A stretch of DNA of 64,000 nt from Clostridia bacterium (GTDB taxonomy: Bacteria; Bacillota; Clostridia; Lachnospirales; Anaerotignaceae). The notes under the pieces were generated by a model. It was not told where the DNA came from, did not search any database, and worked only from the letters and a program-made list of their open reading frames with translations. The stretch spans positions 62,001 through 126,000 of the forward strand of contig RZZU01000001.1 of the NCBI GenBank assembly GCA_009929735.1, in the 5' to 3' direction. Both the position numbers and the translations under genes were made by a program. This document shows, piece after piece, positions 54,323 through 64,000 of this stretch (position 1 is its first letter; each line of letters starts with the position of its first letter).

Positions 54323-54781
54323 TTATTTTTTTGAAAGTTTACTGTTTAAATTCAGCGACATTTTTTCTGTAAGTGTCTTTTTCTTTTTATTCTCCAGCTT
54401 CATGCCAGTAATGCCAACAATATACATCCCTGCCAAATCAACTTTGATGCTTTTTTTCAGCGGCAGTACATTGTAAACGGGCTTATCACAAATCAGCGTT
54501 GTAATTTGAGGCCCAATTTTTGCCCGAACCAGATTGGCTTTACGCATTTTTGTGGTTTTTGGCATTTGCTCGAACACAGCTTTTGGTAAATTAGAAGTAG
54601 AAGGTTTTTCCTGCTTTTTATCGATCACAAAAATTTGTACGGTTGTGCGGTTATTGTCTATAAAGTCTTGTGCTTGTACCATTTTACGCATACTAACTTT
54701 GTTAAAATAGTATAAAACACCAAGAATAATGGCTAATACCACAATAATAATAATCAATACATCTGAATAATTCAAATCCAC
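54323..54781 (-). CDS. Hypothetical single-span membrane protein
   Basis: A 152-residue protein beginning at GTG (54781), eight bases after AAGGAGG. Residues 6-28 are a very hydrophobic span (SDVLIIIIVVLAIILGVLYYF), followed by a basic soluble region with no Cys cluster or recognised domain (RTTVQIFVIDKKQEKPSTSN, KANLVRAKIGPQITTLICDKPVYNVLP, KVDLAGMYIVGITGMKL) and a Lys-rich tail. It is probably an anchored cytoplasmic or outside domain of unknown function. It is divergently oriented to the cardiolipin synthase gene, with a terminator of its own. No homologue family is recognised. Confidence 0.7.
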   Translation of the reverse strand: MDLNYSDVLIIIIVVLAIILGVLYYFNKVSMRKMVQAQDFIDNNRTTVQIFVIDKKQEKPSTSNLPKAVFEQMPKTTKMRKANLVRAKIGPQITTLICDKPVYNVLPLKKSIKVDLAGMYIVGITGMKLENKKKKTLTEKMSLNLNSKLSKK

Positions 54782-54917
54782 AAATCGTTCCTCCTTAATT
54801 TTACGCAAAGCAAAACATTGCGTATATGCATTTCATACTTTTTCTATTCTAACATTGTTTTTGTTATTAGGGAAGTAGGAAAAAAGAAAAATTCACTTTT
54901 TTTACTGCGGCTATGCC

Positions 54918-54947
54918 TTGCATATAGTTGGAAAAATATAGTATACT
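54918..54947 (+). promoter_or_regulatory. Predicted promoter of cls
   Basis: TTGCAT (54918-54923), 18-base spacer, TATACT (54942-54947). Confidence 0.55.
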
Positions 54948-54982
54948 ACAAGAAACTTGGTGCATAAGAGGGGAGAAACTAT

Positions 54983-56455
54983 ATGAGTTCACAGGTTCTC
55001 ACGGTAATGGCTTATCTGCTGTTGCTGATCTTAGTAATCAATGTGCTTTTAGCCGGTCTTGTGGTTTTTTTTGAACGCAGAAATCCTGCCAGCACATGGG
55101 CGTGGTTGCTGGTGTTGTTTTTTATACCTATTTTTGGCTTTCTAAGCTATTTGATTTTTGGAAAAAACGGCAAGCAGGAAAAAATGTTTTATGAAAAGGA
55201 AGCATATGATCAAAAGGTCTATTTTAAATACTTGTTTCACGATCGTCATTCCATAGAAAAAATACAACGGCAGAAGGCTTTGATAGAAAACCGTGGGCGT
55301 TTGGTTGAGGCTGAGTATTTAACGGATTTGGCTTATTTGCACTTGAATTCCGGCAACTGGATGACGTTTAACAACAGGGTGACTGTATTCAGCGCAGGCA
55401 AAGACAAATTTGAAGCCTTGGTTCGTGACATCCGAAAAGCCAAAGAATTTATTCATTTGGAATACTATATTTGGCGTGGGGACAAGCTTGGCAGGAGATT
55501 GCTGGAAGAATTGACAAAAAAAGCGAAAGAAGGGGTAGAGGTACGTCTTCTTTATGATGGCATGGGGAATTCCTCGCTGCCCAAAGATTTTTTCTACCAG
55601 CTGCATGAGGCGGGGGGCTATACAGCCGCCTTTTTACCGCCTTTTTTCGTGCGGTTAAATTACCGAAACCATAGGAAACTTTGTATTATTGACGGTAAGG
55701 TGGGGTATATCGGCGGTTTTAATGTGGGGGATGAATATTTAGGTATTGTGAAACGATATGGCGCATGGAGGGATACGCACCTTCGCTTTGAAGGGGATGC
55801 GGTGGATCAGATGCAAATCCGTTTTATTATGGATTGGAATTTTACCGCAAAAAACGGGATAGTTGCCCTTGAGGAGCGGTATTTTCCCGTAAGAGAGCAA
55901 TGGGAAGGCGTAGAAACGCAAATTGTATCCAGTGGGCCTGACACACAATGGAAAAATATTCGTAATGGCTATTTTAAAATGATTAATGAGGCAGAAGAGC
56001 ATATTTATCTGACAACACCTTATTTTGTTCCCGATGACGGTATTTTTGAGGGTTTGCGTGTTGCGGCTTTATCGGGGATTGATGTGCGTATTATTATTCC
56101 TGGCAACCCTGACCATATTTTTGTTTATTGGGCAAGTATGTCCTATCTGGGGGAGCTGCTGGAGGCGGGCGTACGCTGTTATCAATATGAAAAAGGGTTT
56201 ATCCATGCGAAAACCTTATGTATTGATAGCTTGGTTGCATCTGTTGGCACTGCAAACATGGATGTACGAAGCTTTGATTTGAATTTTGAGGTGAATGCCT
56301 TTATGTTTGATGCTGCGTTAACCAAATCTTTGGAGGCGGATTTTATGCGGGATCTGGAAAGCTGTATTGAAATTACCAAGGATTGGTATTATAGAAGAAA
56401 ACGGTGGTTTAAGGTAAAGGAAGCTGTGGCGAGGTTGATTTCGCCCATGCTTTAA
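54983..56455 (+). CDS. cls: Cardiolipin synthase (phospholipase D family)
   Basis: A 490-residue membrane enzyme joining two phosphatidylglycerols. Two N-terminal spans, the first with LLLILVINVLLAGLVVFFERRNPASTW, then two HKD sites: NYRNHRKLCIIDGKVGYIGGFN and KGFIHAKTLCIDSLVASVGTAN. The DMRS-like NMDVRSFDLNFEV segment is typical. It has its own promoter and is followed 18 bases later by an acyl-ACP thioesterase, so the two lipid genes form one unit. Confidence 0.95.
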   Translation: MSSQVLTVMAYLLLLILVINVLLAGLVVFFERRNPASTWAWLLVLFFIPIFGFLSYLIFGKNGKQEKMFYEKEAYDQKVYFKYLFHDRHSIEKIQRQKALIENRGRLVEAEYLTDLAYLHLNSGNWMTFNNRVTVFSAGKDKFEALVRDIRKAKEFIHLEYYIWRGDKLGRRLLEELTKKAKEGVEVRLLYDGMGNSSLPKDFFYQLHEAGGYTAAFLPPFFVRLNYRNHRKLCIIDGKVGYIGGFNVGDEYLGIVKRYGAWRDTHLRFEGDAVDQMQIRFIMDWNFTAKNGIVALEERYFPVREQWEGVETQIVSSGPDTQWKNIRNGYFKMINEAEEHIYLTTPYFVPDDGIFEGLRVAALSGIDVRIIIPGNPDHIFVYWASMSYLGELLEAGVRCYQYEKGFIHAKTLCIDSLVASVGTANMDVRSFDLNFEVNAFMFDAALTKSLEADFMRDLESCIEITKDWYYRRKRWFKVKEAVARLISPML

Positions 56456-56473
56456 GGAACGGAGGAAGTTGAA

Positions 56474-57223
56474 ATGGTACAGGCAGGTTATGAAGAAAGT
56501 CGGAAAATATCTTATTTTCAGGTGGATGGCAATAGGCTTATGACTCCGGCTGCATTACTTTCCGATTTACAGGAGGCAGCGATTAATCATTCGGATGTCT
56601 TAGGATATTCGGTGGAATATTTGACACAAAAGCAAGCAGGATGGGCTGTTTTAAACTGGCATTTGGAGGTAGGGAGAATGCCAAAGCTGGGAGAAACCAT
56701 TACCATTCAAACATGGTGTGAAAAATGCCGCAGAATGCAGGCAATCAGGTGCTTTTCTGTTTTGGATGAGAAGAATGAAGTGATACTCAAAGGAATTTCA
56801 CGTTGGATTTTTATGGATTTGGAAAAGCGCAAGCCTACAAATATTTCTGAGGAGATGGTATTGCGCTATCATTCTGGGCAGGATTCGGCAATTCCCGGGG
56901 AGAAGTTTTTGATGCCAAAGGAAGGGGAAGGTGTGGCTGCCGTCATTCGCTCCCTTGAAATTACCAGAAGGGATATGGATACCAACGGTCACGCAAACAA
57001 TGTAAAATATTTAGAGTGGGCAATGGACGATGTGCCTGATGAAATTTACGACAAGATGCAGCTAGTGGATGTCCGTATTGTTTATCGCAAGGAGTGCGTC
57101 CGAGGGGCTGAAATTGGGATAAAAACCTATATAAAAATGACGGACCAGGGCAGAGAGGTTTTGACCTTTATTACGGATAAGGAACAAGCGGTTTTAGCAG
57201 AGGTGGCAACGCTTTGGGGGTAA
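56474..57223 (+). CDS. Acyl-ACP thioesterase
   Basis: A 249-residue double-hotdog protein. ISYFQVDGNRLMTPAALLSDLQEAA opens the first hotdog; WHLEVGRMPKLGETITIQTW is the substrate-side strand; DMDTNGHANNVKYLEWAMD carries the conserved Asn-His catalytic part of the second hotdog. These match the FatA/FatB-type bacterial thioesterases (PF01643). It releases free fatty acids from ACP. The ribosome site is CGGAGGAAG. The last 53 bases overlap, tail to tail, a minus-strand gene. Confidence 0.9.
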   Translation: MVQAGYEESRKISYFQVDGNRLMTPAALLSDLQEAAINHSDVLGYSVEYLTQKQAGWAVLNWHLEVGRMPKLGETITIQTWCEKCRRMQAIRCFSVLDEKNEVILKGISRWIFMDLEKRKPTNISEEMVLRYHSGQDSAIPGEKFLMPKEGEGVAAVIRSLEITRRDMDTNGHANNVKYLEWAMDDVPDEIYDKMQLVDVRIVYRKECVRGAEIGIKTYIKMTDQGREVLTFITDKEQAVLAEVATLWG

Positions 57224-57764
57224 ATGCCAAGAGCAGCTGCGAGGGCGCATAAAACATCCAAATAAGGAGAGGCTGCGGCGCAGTGAAGTGCCCGATTGCG
57301 ACCAAAGTATCGCAGCAAACGAAAAGAAAAAGACCCAAAAGGTACAGCTCGAAAAAGGGCTTTGCCTTTTTTTGTTTCCAAAGAGAGAAAGCAATGTAGA
57401 AGTGAAGAAAAAAAAGAAGGGCATAGATTGCACCTAATACGAAAAGCGGGAAAATCAGGAAATACAGACTGAAGAAAAAAATTGAAAGAGGCGGCTTCTT
57501 GTTAAGAAAAAAGAAGATATAAAACAACTGAACAAGGCAGAAGCAAAAAACCCCGATTTTTTCATGGGGTGTAAAAAGCAAAATACTGTCGCTAAGTATC
57601 GTGAAAAGTGCTGCCATTGGAACGCCATAGCGCAGTGCAGGGATTAGGCAAAGGCAAATCACAAGAAATCTTACGGTATTAATGAAGGGGCATTGACTGC
57701 AAACAATGATGAATGTGTATAAAAAAAGAAAAATAATCAAAACACTGTAATCTGTTTTGTCCAT
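57171..57764 (-). CDS. YhhN/TMEM86-like membrane protein
   Basis: A 197-residue protein with about eight spans, start at 57764 after AGAGGTG. FTILSDSILLFTPHEKIGVFCFCLVQLFYI and FVCCDTLVAIGHF...LIWMFYAPSQLLLAF resemble the SD and tyrosine-rich motifs of the YhhN family (lysoplasmalogenase-like), whose animal members cleave the vinyl-ether bond of lysoplasmalogens. Clostridia often make plasmalogens, so the assignment is plausible but not proven. Its 3' end overlaps the thioesterase gene by 53 bases in opposite orientation. Confidence 0.55.
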   Translation of the reverse strand: MDKTDYSVLIIFLFLYTFIIVCSQCPFINTVRFLVICLCLIPALRYGVPMAALFTILSDSILLFTPHEKIGVFCFCLVQLFYIFFFLNKKPPLSIFFFSLYFLIFPLFVLGAIYALLFFLHFYIAFSLWKQKKAKPFFELYLLGLFLFVCCDTLVAIGHFTAPQPLLIWMFYAPSQLLLAFTPKALPPLLKPLVPYP

Positions 57765-57807
57765 GAAGCAACACCTCTTTGTTAGGGTGCCCAAAAACAA
57801 AAAGGAC

Positions 57808-57828
57808 ATTCCTGAAAGAAATGTCCTA
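57808..57828. other. Short inverted repeat upstream of the YhhN-like gene
   Basis: GGACATT and AATGTCC around CCTGAAAGA, followed by no T-run. It may be part of a leader or an operator. Confidence 0.35.
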
Positions 57829-57864
57829 AATTGCAGAAAAAATATAGCCTTTAAAAAACTGTTT

Positions 57865-57908
57865 TTAGGAAAACACTGAATAATTGCGTTAAATCAGAGC
57901 TTCCTTAG
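57865..57908. repeat. Family A repeat, copy A4 (diverged, 44 bp)
   Basis: TTAGGAAAACACTGAATAATTGCGTT ... AGAGCTTCCTTAG keeps the same ends as A3 with a shortened, diverged middle. Confidence 0.5.
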
Positions 57909-57942
57909 AGAAAAAATTTTGAAAACATTCCTTTTCCAAATT

Positions 57943-57982
57943 GGGACTATGGGTAAAAAACGATTCTTTTGCCCATAGTCCC
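57943..57982 (-). terminator. Hairpin after the HIT gene
   Basis: GGGACTATGGG (57943-57953) and CCCATAGTCCC (57972-57982) are exact complements around an 18-base loop. It lies 30 bases past the HIT stop on the minus strand; the T-run is short. Confidence 0.65.
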
Positions 57983-58012
57983 GATTTGTGAGTTTTGCTT
58001 CCAAAGAAATGC

Positions 58013-58420
58013 TTAAGACATCTCTAATTTTTTGCGCATATCCTCTATTTGTGCATCCGTTAAATCCATTGGATGATAGGCAATGGTAATGCCGTCGTTC
58101 TCATAACGGGGAATCAGATGCAGATGAAAATGGAATACTGTTTGACCGGCAACTGTCCCGTTGTTTTGCATGACGTTCAAATGTTCAAAGCCTAAGATGT
58201 TTTTCATTTCTCTTGCAATTTTTGTCGCAAGAACAAACAGACGTCCTGCCTGCTGGGGATCAATATCAAAAATATTCGCAGAGTGCTGCTTAGGCAGTAT
58301 TAAAACATGACCTTCGTTTGCGGGAAATCTGTCCAAAATTGCTTTAAATTCCTCGTCCTCATATATGGTGGCAGACGGAATCTCTCCGTTTATGATTTTG
58401 CAAAAAATACAGTCGCTCAT
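58013..58420 (-). CDS. HIT family nucleotide hydrolase
   Basis: A 135-residue protein with the histidine-triad motif QTVFHFHLHLIPRY near residue 95 and HVLILPKQHSANIFD upstream. MSDCIFCKIINGEIPSA is the usual zinc-binding N-terminus of Hit/PKCI-type enzymes, which hydrolyse AMP-linked or ADP-ribose-type substrates. Length is standard. It is a single-gene unit ending in a hairpin, adjacent to the ferritin-like gene on the same strand. Confidence 0.92.
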   Translation of the reverse strand: MSDCIFCKIINGEIPSATIYEDEEFKAILDRFPANEGHVLILPKQHSANIFDIDPQQAGRLFVLATKIAREMKNILGFEHLNVMQNNGTVAGQTVFHFHLHLIPRYENDGITIAYHPMDLTDAQIEDMRKKLEMS

Positions 58421-58481
58421 GGCAGTCCTTCCTCTCGGTTTTTCTTTTCAGTATAGCACGAAGGGACAGCCTTGCACAGTA

Positions 58482-58994
58482 TTATCCTGCATAATATTTT
58501 GAAAATAAATAGACAAGGGCATTGCTGTGGCTCATTTTGTCTGAGGAAATTTCAAACAAAATATCTCTTAATTCCTGTGTGGGCATGGTCAAGTATAAGG
58601 TTCGGTAAAAATCACCATTATCCATTTCCAAAAGCAGGGTGTCCTCCAGGAGCTCCTGCCCGGAGGTTTCGGGGGCTCTGCCTGTTGGCATCGTATCTTC
58701 TCTTTTGCCTGTTATAAGGTAAGTGGTTTCCTTCAGCTGATTGATATGTTTTAATTCATCCAAATACATTGCCTTCAATATATTGGCGGATGCTGCCATG
58801 TTTGGATCTGTCATAAGGAAAGCATAGCGTTCTGCCATGTCGGCACTTTCTTGCTGTGCCATGTACAAAATTTCCATTAGGTGGCGATCTTCTGCCAAGT
58901 CGACCATTTGCGGTGGCTTTGAAGGTTCAGCTGCTTTTTCTTTTATTTCCAGAGTTGTAATATTTGGCTGTGATTTTCTGTTATATGGATACAT
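58482..58994 (-). CDS. Ferritin-like diiron protein
   Basis: A 170-residue mostly helical protein. The first 40 residues are a basic/proline-rich lead; from about 42 there are helices with HLMEILYMAQQESADMAERYAF and LYLDELKH-type (YLDELKHINQL) Glu/His spacing, and a second pair LLLEMDNGDFYRTLY and EISSDKMSHSN, the usual layout of ferritin-like or rubrerythrin-core four-helix bundles. No rubredoxin domain is present. Iron binding or peroxide reduction is inferred; the function is not established. Confidence 0.7.
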   Translation of the reverse strand: MYPYNRKSQPNITTLEIKEKAAEPSKPPQMVDLAEDRHLMEILYMAQQESADMAERYAFLMTDPNMAASANILKAMYLDELKHINQLKETTYLITGKREDTMPTGRAPETSGQELLEDTLLLEMDNGDFYRTLYLTMPTQELRDILFEISSDKMSHSNALVYLFSKYYAG

Positions 58995-59143
58995 TGGTCA
59001 GGCTCCTTTTCTTTTTTATATCATCTTATGCGAAAAAGTTTGTTTTCTTGCCTGAAAGAGCATAAAATAAGTGTGGATACAAAAAAGGATTTCTGATAAG
59101 CTATAAGAAAAGAAAAATTAAGCGGAATAAAGGTGGGGAAACC

Positions 59144-60202
59144 ATGAAAAAAATCGTTTTAACAGGCGGTGGCACGGCGGGGCACGTAACGCCAAATTTA
59201 GCATTGCTTCCGTTTTTAAAAGAGGATGGATGGGAAGTTATTTATATAGGTTCTGAAAAAGGGATTGAACGAACCCTTATTGAAGCAGAGGGTATTCCAT
59301 ATTACAGTATTCCGACGGGGAAACTGCGCCGTTACCTTTCAAAAGATAATTTCAGCGATATGCTGCGGGTGATTCAGGGGATAGCTGAGGCAAAGAAGCA
59401 AATCAAAGAAATTAAGCCTGATCTGGTTTTTTCAAAGGGCGGCTTTGTTGCGGTGCCTGTTGTTTTAGCTGCAAAGGCAAACGGAGTGCCTGTTATTATA
59501 CATGAATCGGATATTACACCGGGTTTAGCCAATAAAATTGCTATGCCTTGGGCAAAAGTAATTTGTACAACGTTTCCCGAAACCTTGCAGCATATTTCAA
59601 AGAAAAAAGGCGTGCATACAGGCTCGCCCATTCGCAAGGAATTATTTGAGGGGAAAAAAGAAAAAGGACTTGAGAAGTGCGGATTTGACGGGACAAAGCC
59701 GATTCTTTTGATGATGGGCGGCTCCCTGGGGGCAGTCAAGCTGAATCAATGTTTAAGGGCAGAATTGCCTCAGCTTTTGCAAAAGTTTGACATCATTCAC
59801 CTTTGCGGAAAAGGCAATTTGGCAAAGGACCTTTTACATCAAAAAGGATATAAACAGTTTGAATATGTTTCCGCAGGCTTGGCGGACTTATTTGCAGCCA
59901 CCGATTTCATTGTTTCCCGTGCAGGGAGCAACTCTATTTGCGAATTTTTGGCACTTAAAAAACCGCACTTGCTGATTCCGCTTTCCAAAAATGCAAGCCG
60001 TGGGGATCAAATTTTAAATGCAGCCTCTTTTGCCAAGCAGGGCTTTGCCCGTGTGCTGCCAGAGGAAGAAATGACGGCGAAGTCTTTGCTTGAAAATATC
60101 AATACCCTTTATGAAAATCGGGCAAAATACGTTCAAAAAATGGAAAAAAGCGGATTATCCGATGGCACGCAGGGCATTTTGGCTCAAATTCGAAAGTTTT
60201 AA
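59144..60202 (+). CDS. murG: Undecaprenyldiphospho-muramoylpentapeptide N-acetylglucosaminyltransferase
   Basis: A 352-residue GT-B glycosyltransferase that adds GlcNAc to lipid I on the inner membrane face. Donor and acceptor loops: KKIVLTGGGTAGHVTPNLAL, FSKGGFVAVPVVLAA, IIHESDITPGLANKI, LLMMGGSLGAVKLN, and SRAGSNSICEFLAL near the C-terminus. The layout is that of the clostridial MurG2 form. It is not next to other mur genes here, so this may be a second copy; the first would need to be looked for elsewhere. GGTGGGG precedes the start. Confidence 0.93.
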   Translation: MKKIVLTGGGTAGHVTPNLALLPFLKEDGWEVIYIGSEKGIERTLIEAEGIPYYSIPTGKLRRYLSKDNFSDMLRVIQGIAEAKKQIKEIKPDLVFSKGGFVAVPVVLAAKANGVPVIIHESDITPGLANKIAMPWAKVICTTFPETLQHISKKKGVHTGSPIRKELFEGKKEKGLEKCGFDGTKPILLMMGGSLGAVKLNQCLRAELPQLLQKFDIIHLCGKGNLAKDLLHQKGYKQFEYVSAGLADLFAATDFIVSRAGSNSICEFLALKKPHLLIPLSKNASRGDQILNAASFAKQGFARVLPEEEMTAKSLLENINTLYENRAKYVQKMEKSGLSDGTQGILAQIRKF

Positions 60203-60306
60203 TAAAGAATTAAGAAAATTAAATTGACACGTGTCAAGAAAAAATATAAAATGCTAAAATGTGATTTGCGGAATCAATCGTAACGGAATAACGAGGAGGA
60301 TACGCC

Positions 60307-61083
60307 ATGAAAAAATATGCTGCGTTCGTTTGTGCGGCAGCGTTAATGCTTTTTGCAACAGGTTGTACTGCAAAGGAAGCAAGCGGAAGCAATTTAGAAG
60401 AGACAAGTACCATTTTACAGGCGCAGTTGCCCAAGGACGGAGATGAAATTGCGGTAATTACCACATCAGAAGGGGTAATCAAGCTGCAATTTTATCCAGA
60501 AGAGGCACCGAAGGCAGTGGAAAATTTTAAAACACTGGCAAAGTCTGGCTACTATAAAGATGTAATTTTTCATCGTGTCATGGAAGGGTTTATGATTCAA
60601 GGCGGCGATCCTACGGGAACGGGCACTGGCGGTGAAAGCTGCTGGGGTGAAGATTTCGAGGACGAAATTTCTCCGAAACTGCATTTTTACCGTGGGACAT
60701 TGGCGATGGCAAACAAAGGCGCAAATACCAATGGCAGTCAGTTTTTTATTGTACAAAACAAAGAGGTGACAGAGCAGGGCATCAACACCATTCGGGAAAC
60801 CAGAGATAGCAATGAAGAATTGGGCATTACCATTGGGGAAGAATTTTACACCTTAGACAAACTGTTCCCTGAGGATGTTTTGAATTATTATACAGAGCAT
60901 GGTGGCAGTATTGAGCTTGAATATATTTTCGGAAAGCCTTATACTATATTTGGGCAGGTATTTGAGGGCATGGACGTGGTGGATAAAATTGCTGCGGCTG
61001 AGGTAGATGCCAAAAACAATAAGCCCTTGAAGGATATTGTGATAGAAAGTGTTGAAATTGTTAACTATGAGTCACAAAATTAA
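60307..61083 (+). CDS. Cyclophilin-type peptidyl-prolyl isomerase lipoprotein
   Basis: A 258-residue protein with signal peptide and lipobox FATGC (Cys20), followed by a linker and a cyclophilin domain: VITTSEGVIKLQFYPEEAPKA, FHRVMEGFMIQGGDPTGTGTGG, LAMANKGANTNGSQFFIV and YTIFGQVFEGMDVVDKI. It is longer than a bare cyclophilin because of an insert near 160-200. It is expected to be anchored outside the membrane and help fold secreted proteins. It forms a pair with the small lipoprotein 26 bases downstream. Confidence 0.93.
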   Translation: MKKYAAFVCAAALMLFATGCTAKEASGSNLEETSTILQAQLPKDGDEIAVITTSEGVIKLQFYPEEAPKAVENFKTLAKSGYYKDVIFHRVMEGFMIQGGDPTGTGTGGESCWGEDFEDEISPKLHFYRGTLAMANKGANTNGSQFFIVQNKEVTEQGINTIRETRDSNEELGITIGEEFYTLDKLFPEDVLNYYTEHGGSIELEYIFGKPYTIFGQVFEGMDVVDKIAAAEVDAKNNKPLKDIVIESVEIVNYESQN

Positions 61084-61109
61084 ATAGGTTTGCGCAGGGA
61101 GAAGAAGCG

Positions 61110-61553
61110 ATGAAAAAGAAATTGTGGCTTGGAGCGATGTTGTTCGGTATGGTTCTCGGCTTGACTGCTTGCAGCGATGCAGAACAAGAGCCTGTAAAGG
61201 CAGGGGAAAGCGTTAGCGTTGATTTTGCAAACCAAACGGGAGAGGATGTCGGGATTTTAAGAATACGTCCTTCTGAGGAGGATGAGTGGTCTGAAAATCT
61301 GCTTCAAGAAGAGGTTTGGAAGCAAAATTACGAAATGCCTGTATCCTTAAGCGGCGAGTTGCCAAAGGCAGAGGATGGCTGGCAGGTTGAAATGAAATTT
61401 TTGGATGGAACAGAGGAAATATGGCAAGGTGTTGTAATAAAAGATAATACAACTGCGGTTTTTTCCTATGAGAATGGATTGCCTGCTGTTGAAATTAAAG
61501 AAGGCGACAGCGACGAGGCTCAGTCTTTAGATGCGGGCAGTGCAACAGAATAA
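61110..61553 (+). CDS. Hypothetical lipoprotein
   Basis: A 147-residue lipoprotein: signal peptide with lipobox LTAC (Cys21), then an acidic beta-rich domain (GESVSVDFANQTGEDVGILRIRP, SEEDEWSENLLQEEVW, KFLDGTEEIWQGVVIKDNTT) with a Glu/Asp-rich tail. No known domain is recognised. The GGGAGAAGAAGCG site and short spacing put it in the cyclophilin transcript. A chaperone-partner or general envelope role can only be guessed. Confidence 0.75.
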   Translation: MKKKLWLGAMLFGMVLGLTACSDAEQEPVKAGESVSVDFANQTGEDVGILRIRPSEEDEWSENLLQEEVWKQNYEMPVSLSGELPKAEDGWQVEMKFLDGTEEIWQGVVIKDNTTAVFSYENGLPAVEIKEGDSDEAQSLDAGSATE

Positions 61554-61568
61554 TAGTTGGAGTCAATG

Positions 61569-61614
61569 GAGACTGCAAGGAGGGATAAAACCGGGCTTGC
61601 AGTCTCTCTTTTTA
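61569..61614 (+). terminator. Terminator after the lipoprotein pair
   Basis: GAGACTGCAAG pairs with CTTGCAGTCTC (61569-61606), followed by TCTTTTT. Confidence 0.85.
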
Positions 61615-61747
61615 TTGAAAAAAATAGGAATGCAATCAATTTGACAATGACTGCACATTTCTTTTTTTGTGAAAAAGTTATAGGTGATTTTGACCACATT
61701 AAAAAAAGTGGCAGTTAATATAGATTTATATGATTAACAGTGTTTAG

Positions 61748-63421
<1,674 letters not shown>

Positions 63422-63530
63422 TCGAATTGTAAGAAAAAATTAAATAAATTCTCGCCGTTTTCTAAGATTTTTCTGGTAGAATGAAACAAGAAAAGGGGAA
63501 ATACTCTATACTATAAGGAGGAGTTCCAAA

Positions 63531-63956
63531 ATGATAACAGAAAAAAAAGAAAAGATATTGGTACTGGCTACCGCACAAAGGAATGCCTTACGATTAATTG
63601 ATTACGGCTTTTCAATTGCACTGGCAAATGATGGAGAATTACATATTTTACATATACAAAAGGGAAACAGTGTTTTTGATGGAAGGCATACCTTAAAGCG
63701 GTTGCAGGAGCTGATAGATTACGGCAGCAGATTGGGTGCGTGTATTCATGTTCAATGCGATATGGATGTGGCAAGGTGCATTGGCAGTTTCGTTGAGAAG
63801 GAAGAGATAACCCGTGTGGTTATGGGTGAGTCGGGGCAGGAAGAGAATGAAAAGGCACTTAGCGAGTGCGATCGCATTCTTGAAGTCATTCCCGAAGAAG
63901 TCAGGCTGCACGTAGTGGCAAGAGAAGAAGTACAGCTTCAGCGTATGATTGTATAA
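63531..63956 (+). CDS. Universal stress protein family protein
   Basis: A 141-residue Rossmann-like protein. KEKILVLATAQRNALRLIDYG at the start and GELHILHIQKGNSVF follow the USP pattern; the usual ATP-binding GxxGxG..S near the C-terminus reads RVVMGESGQE, only partly matching, so nucleotide binding is doubtful. It also resembles the USP-like module of KdpD. Start is ATG after TAAGGAGGAGTTCC, 110 bases after pyrG. A small hairpin AGGGGGTCGA/TCGGCTCCCT at 63967-63992 follows its stop. Confidence 0.75.
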   Translation: MITEKKEKILVLATAQRNALRLIDYGFSIALANDGELHILHIQKGNSVFDGRHTLKRLQELIDYGSRLGACIHVQCDMDVARCIGSFVEKEEITRVVMGESGQEENEKALSECDRILEVIPEEVRLHVVAREEVQLQRMIV

Positions 63957-64000
63957 AAACAAAAACAGGGGGTCGATCAAATCGGCTCCCTATTTTGCGG

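Overview
The window reads as the chromosome of a low-GC, endospore-forming, strictly fermentative-looking Clostridia bacterium. Supporting signs are spoIIE, a YtvI-type sporulation membrane protein, the tilS-hpt-ftsH cluster, TPP-independent vitamin salvage by an ECF S component, two CoaX genes, an S-layer-homology protein, AAGGAGG ribosome sites and T-run terminators. A Lachnospirales/Anaerotignum-like host is my guess, not something I can prove. No tRNA, rRNA, CRISPR array, prophage or defence island was recognised. Most of the window is housekeeping.

Layout. 1-2.6 kb: 3' end of lepA, then an MFS gene and map on the minus strand. 3-6 kb: cysK overlapping a TraX-family gene, then ytvI. 6.2-10.9 kb: a complete riboflavin operon (ribD-ribE-ribBA-ribH, minus strand) behind an FMN riboswitch with an intrinsic terminator; three copies of a hairpin repeat sit inside it. 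11-18 kb: ispE/GntR regulator, a LysM-G5 membrane protein, pgi, and an MBL hydrolase/M20 peptidase pair. 18-25.5 kb: SLH repeat protein, spoIIE, tilS, hpt. 25.7-33 kb: ftsH, FlK-like thioesterase, birA, a DUF6145-like gene, an ECF S component with a long leader, two tandem coaX genes, dusB. 33.4-38.8 kb: a CopA-CopZ fusion, a flavin-reductase-like gene, a uracil permease with an attenuator, an HD hydrolase. 39-43.6 kb: a PdaC-like deacetylase, then feoA coupled to a GGDEF-GGDEF-EAL gene behind a DtxR-like operator, and a DtxR/MntR regulator. 44-50 kb: two base-repair genes, SAM riboswitch-metK, recD2-comF. 50.6-64 kb: DUF1846, adenosine deaminase, TspO, cardiolipin synthase, acyl-ACP thioesterase, a YhhN-like membrane protein, HIT, ferritin-like protein, murG, a cyclophilin lipoprotein, pyrG and a universal stress protein.

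The most unusual content is (1) three interspersed repeat families (called A, B and C here) made of short hairpins. Family B copies abut transcription terminators and two are flanked by 14-15 bp direct repeats; a small hairpin module is shared between families B and C and occurs at different internal positions. (2) A copper ATPase fused in frame to a CopZ-like chaperone, with an intact Shine-Dalgarno and ATG preserved at the joint. (3) Tandem coaX paralogues, the first carrying Gly-to-Ser changes in both phosphate-binding loops. (4) FeoA translationally coupled to a c-di-GMP enzyme under a metal-regulator-like operator. (5) Leader RNAs that look structured and match no class I recognise, upstream of the ECF gene and upstream of the alkD-like gene.

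Start codons were re-chosen from ribosome-binding sites; several genes (ispE, ftsH, uraA, recD2, M20 peptidase) appear to start at TTG. Function assignments come from reading motifs by eye; no database search was run.
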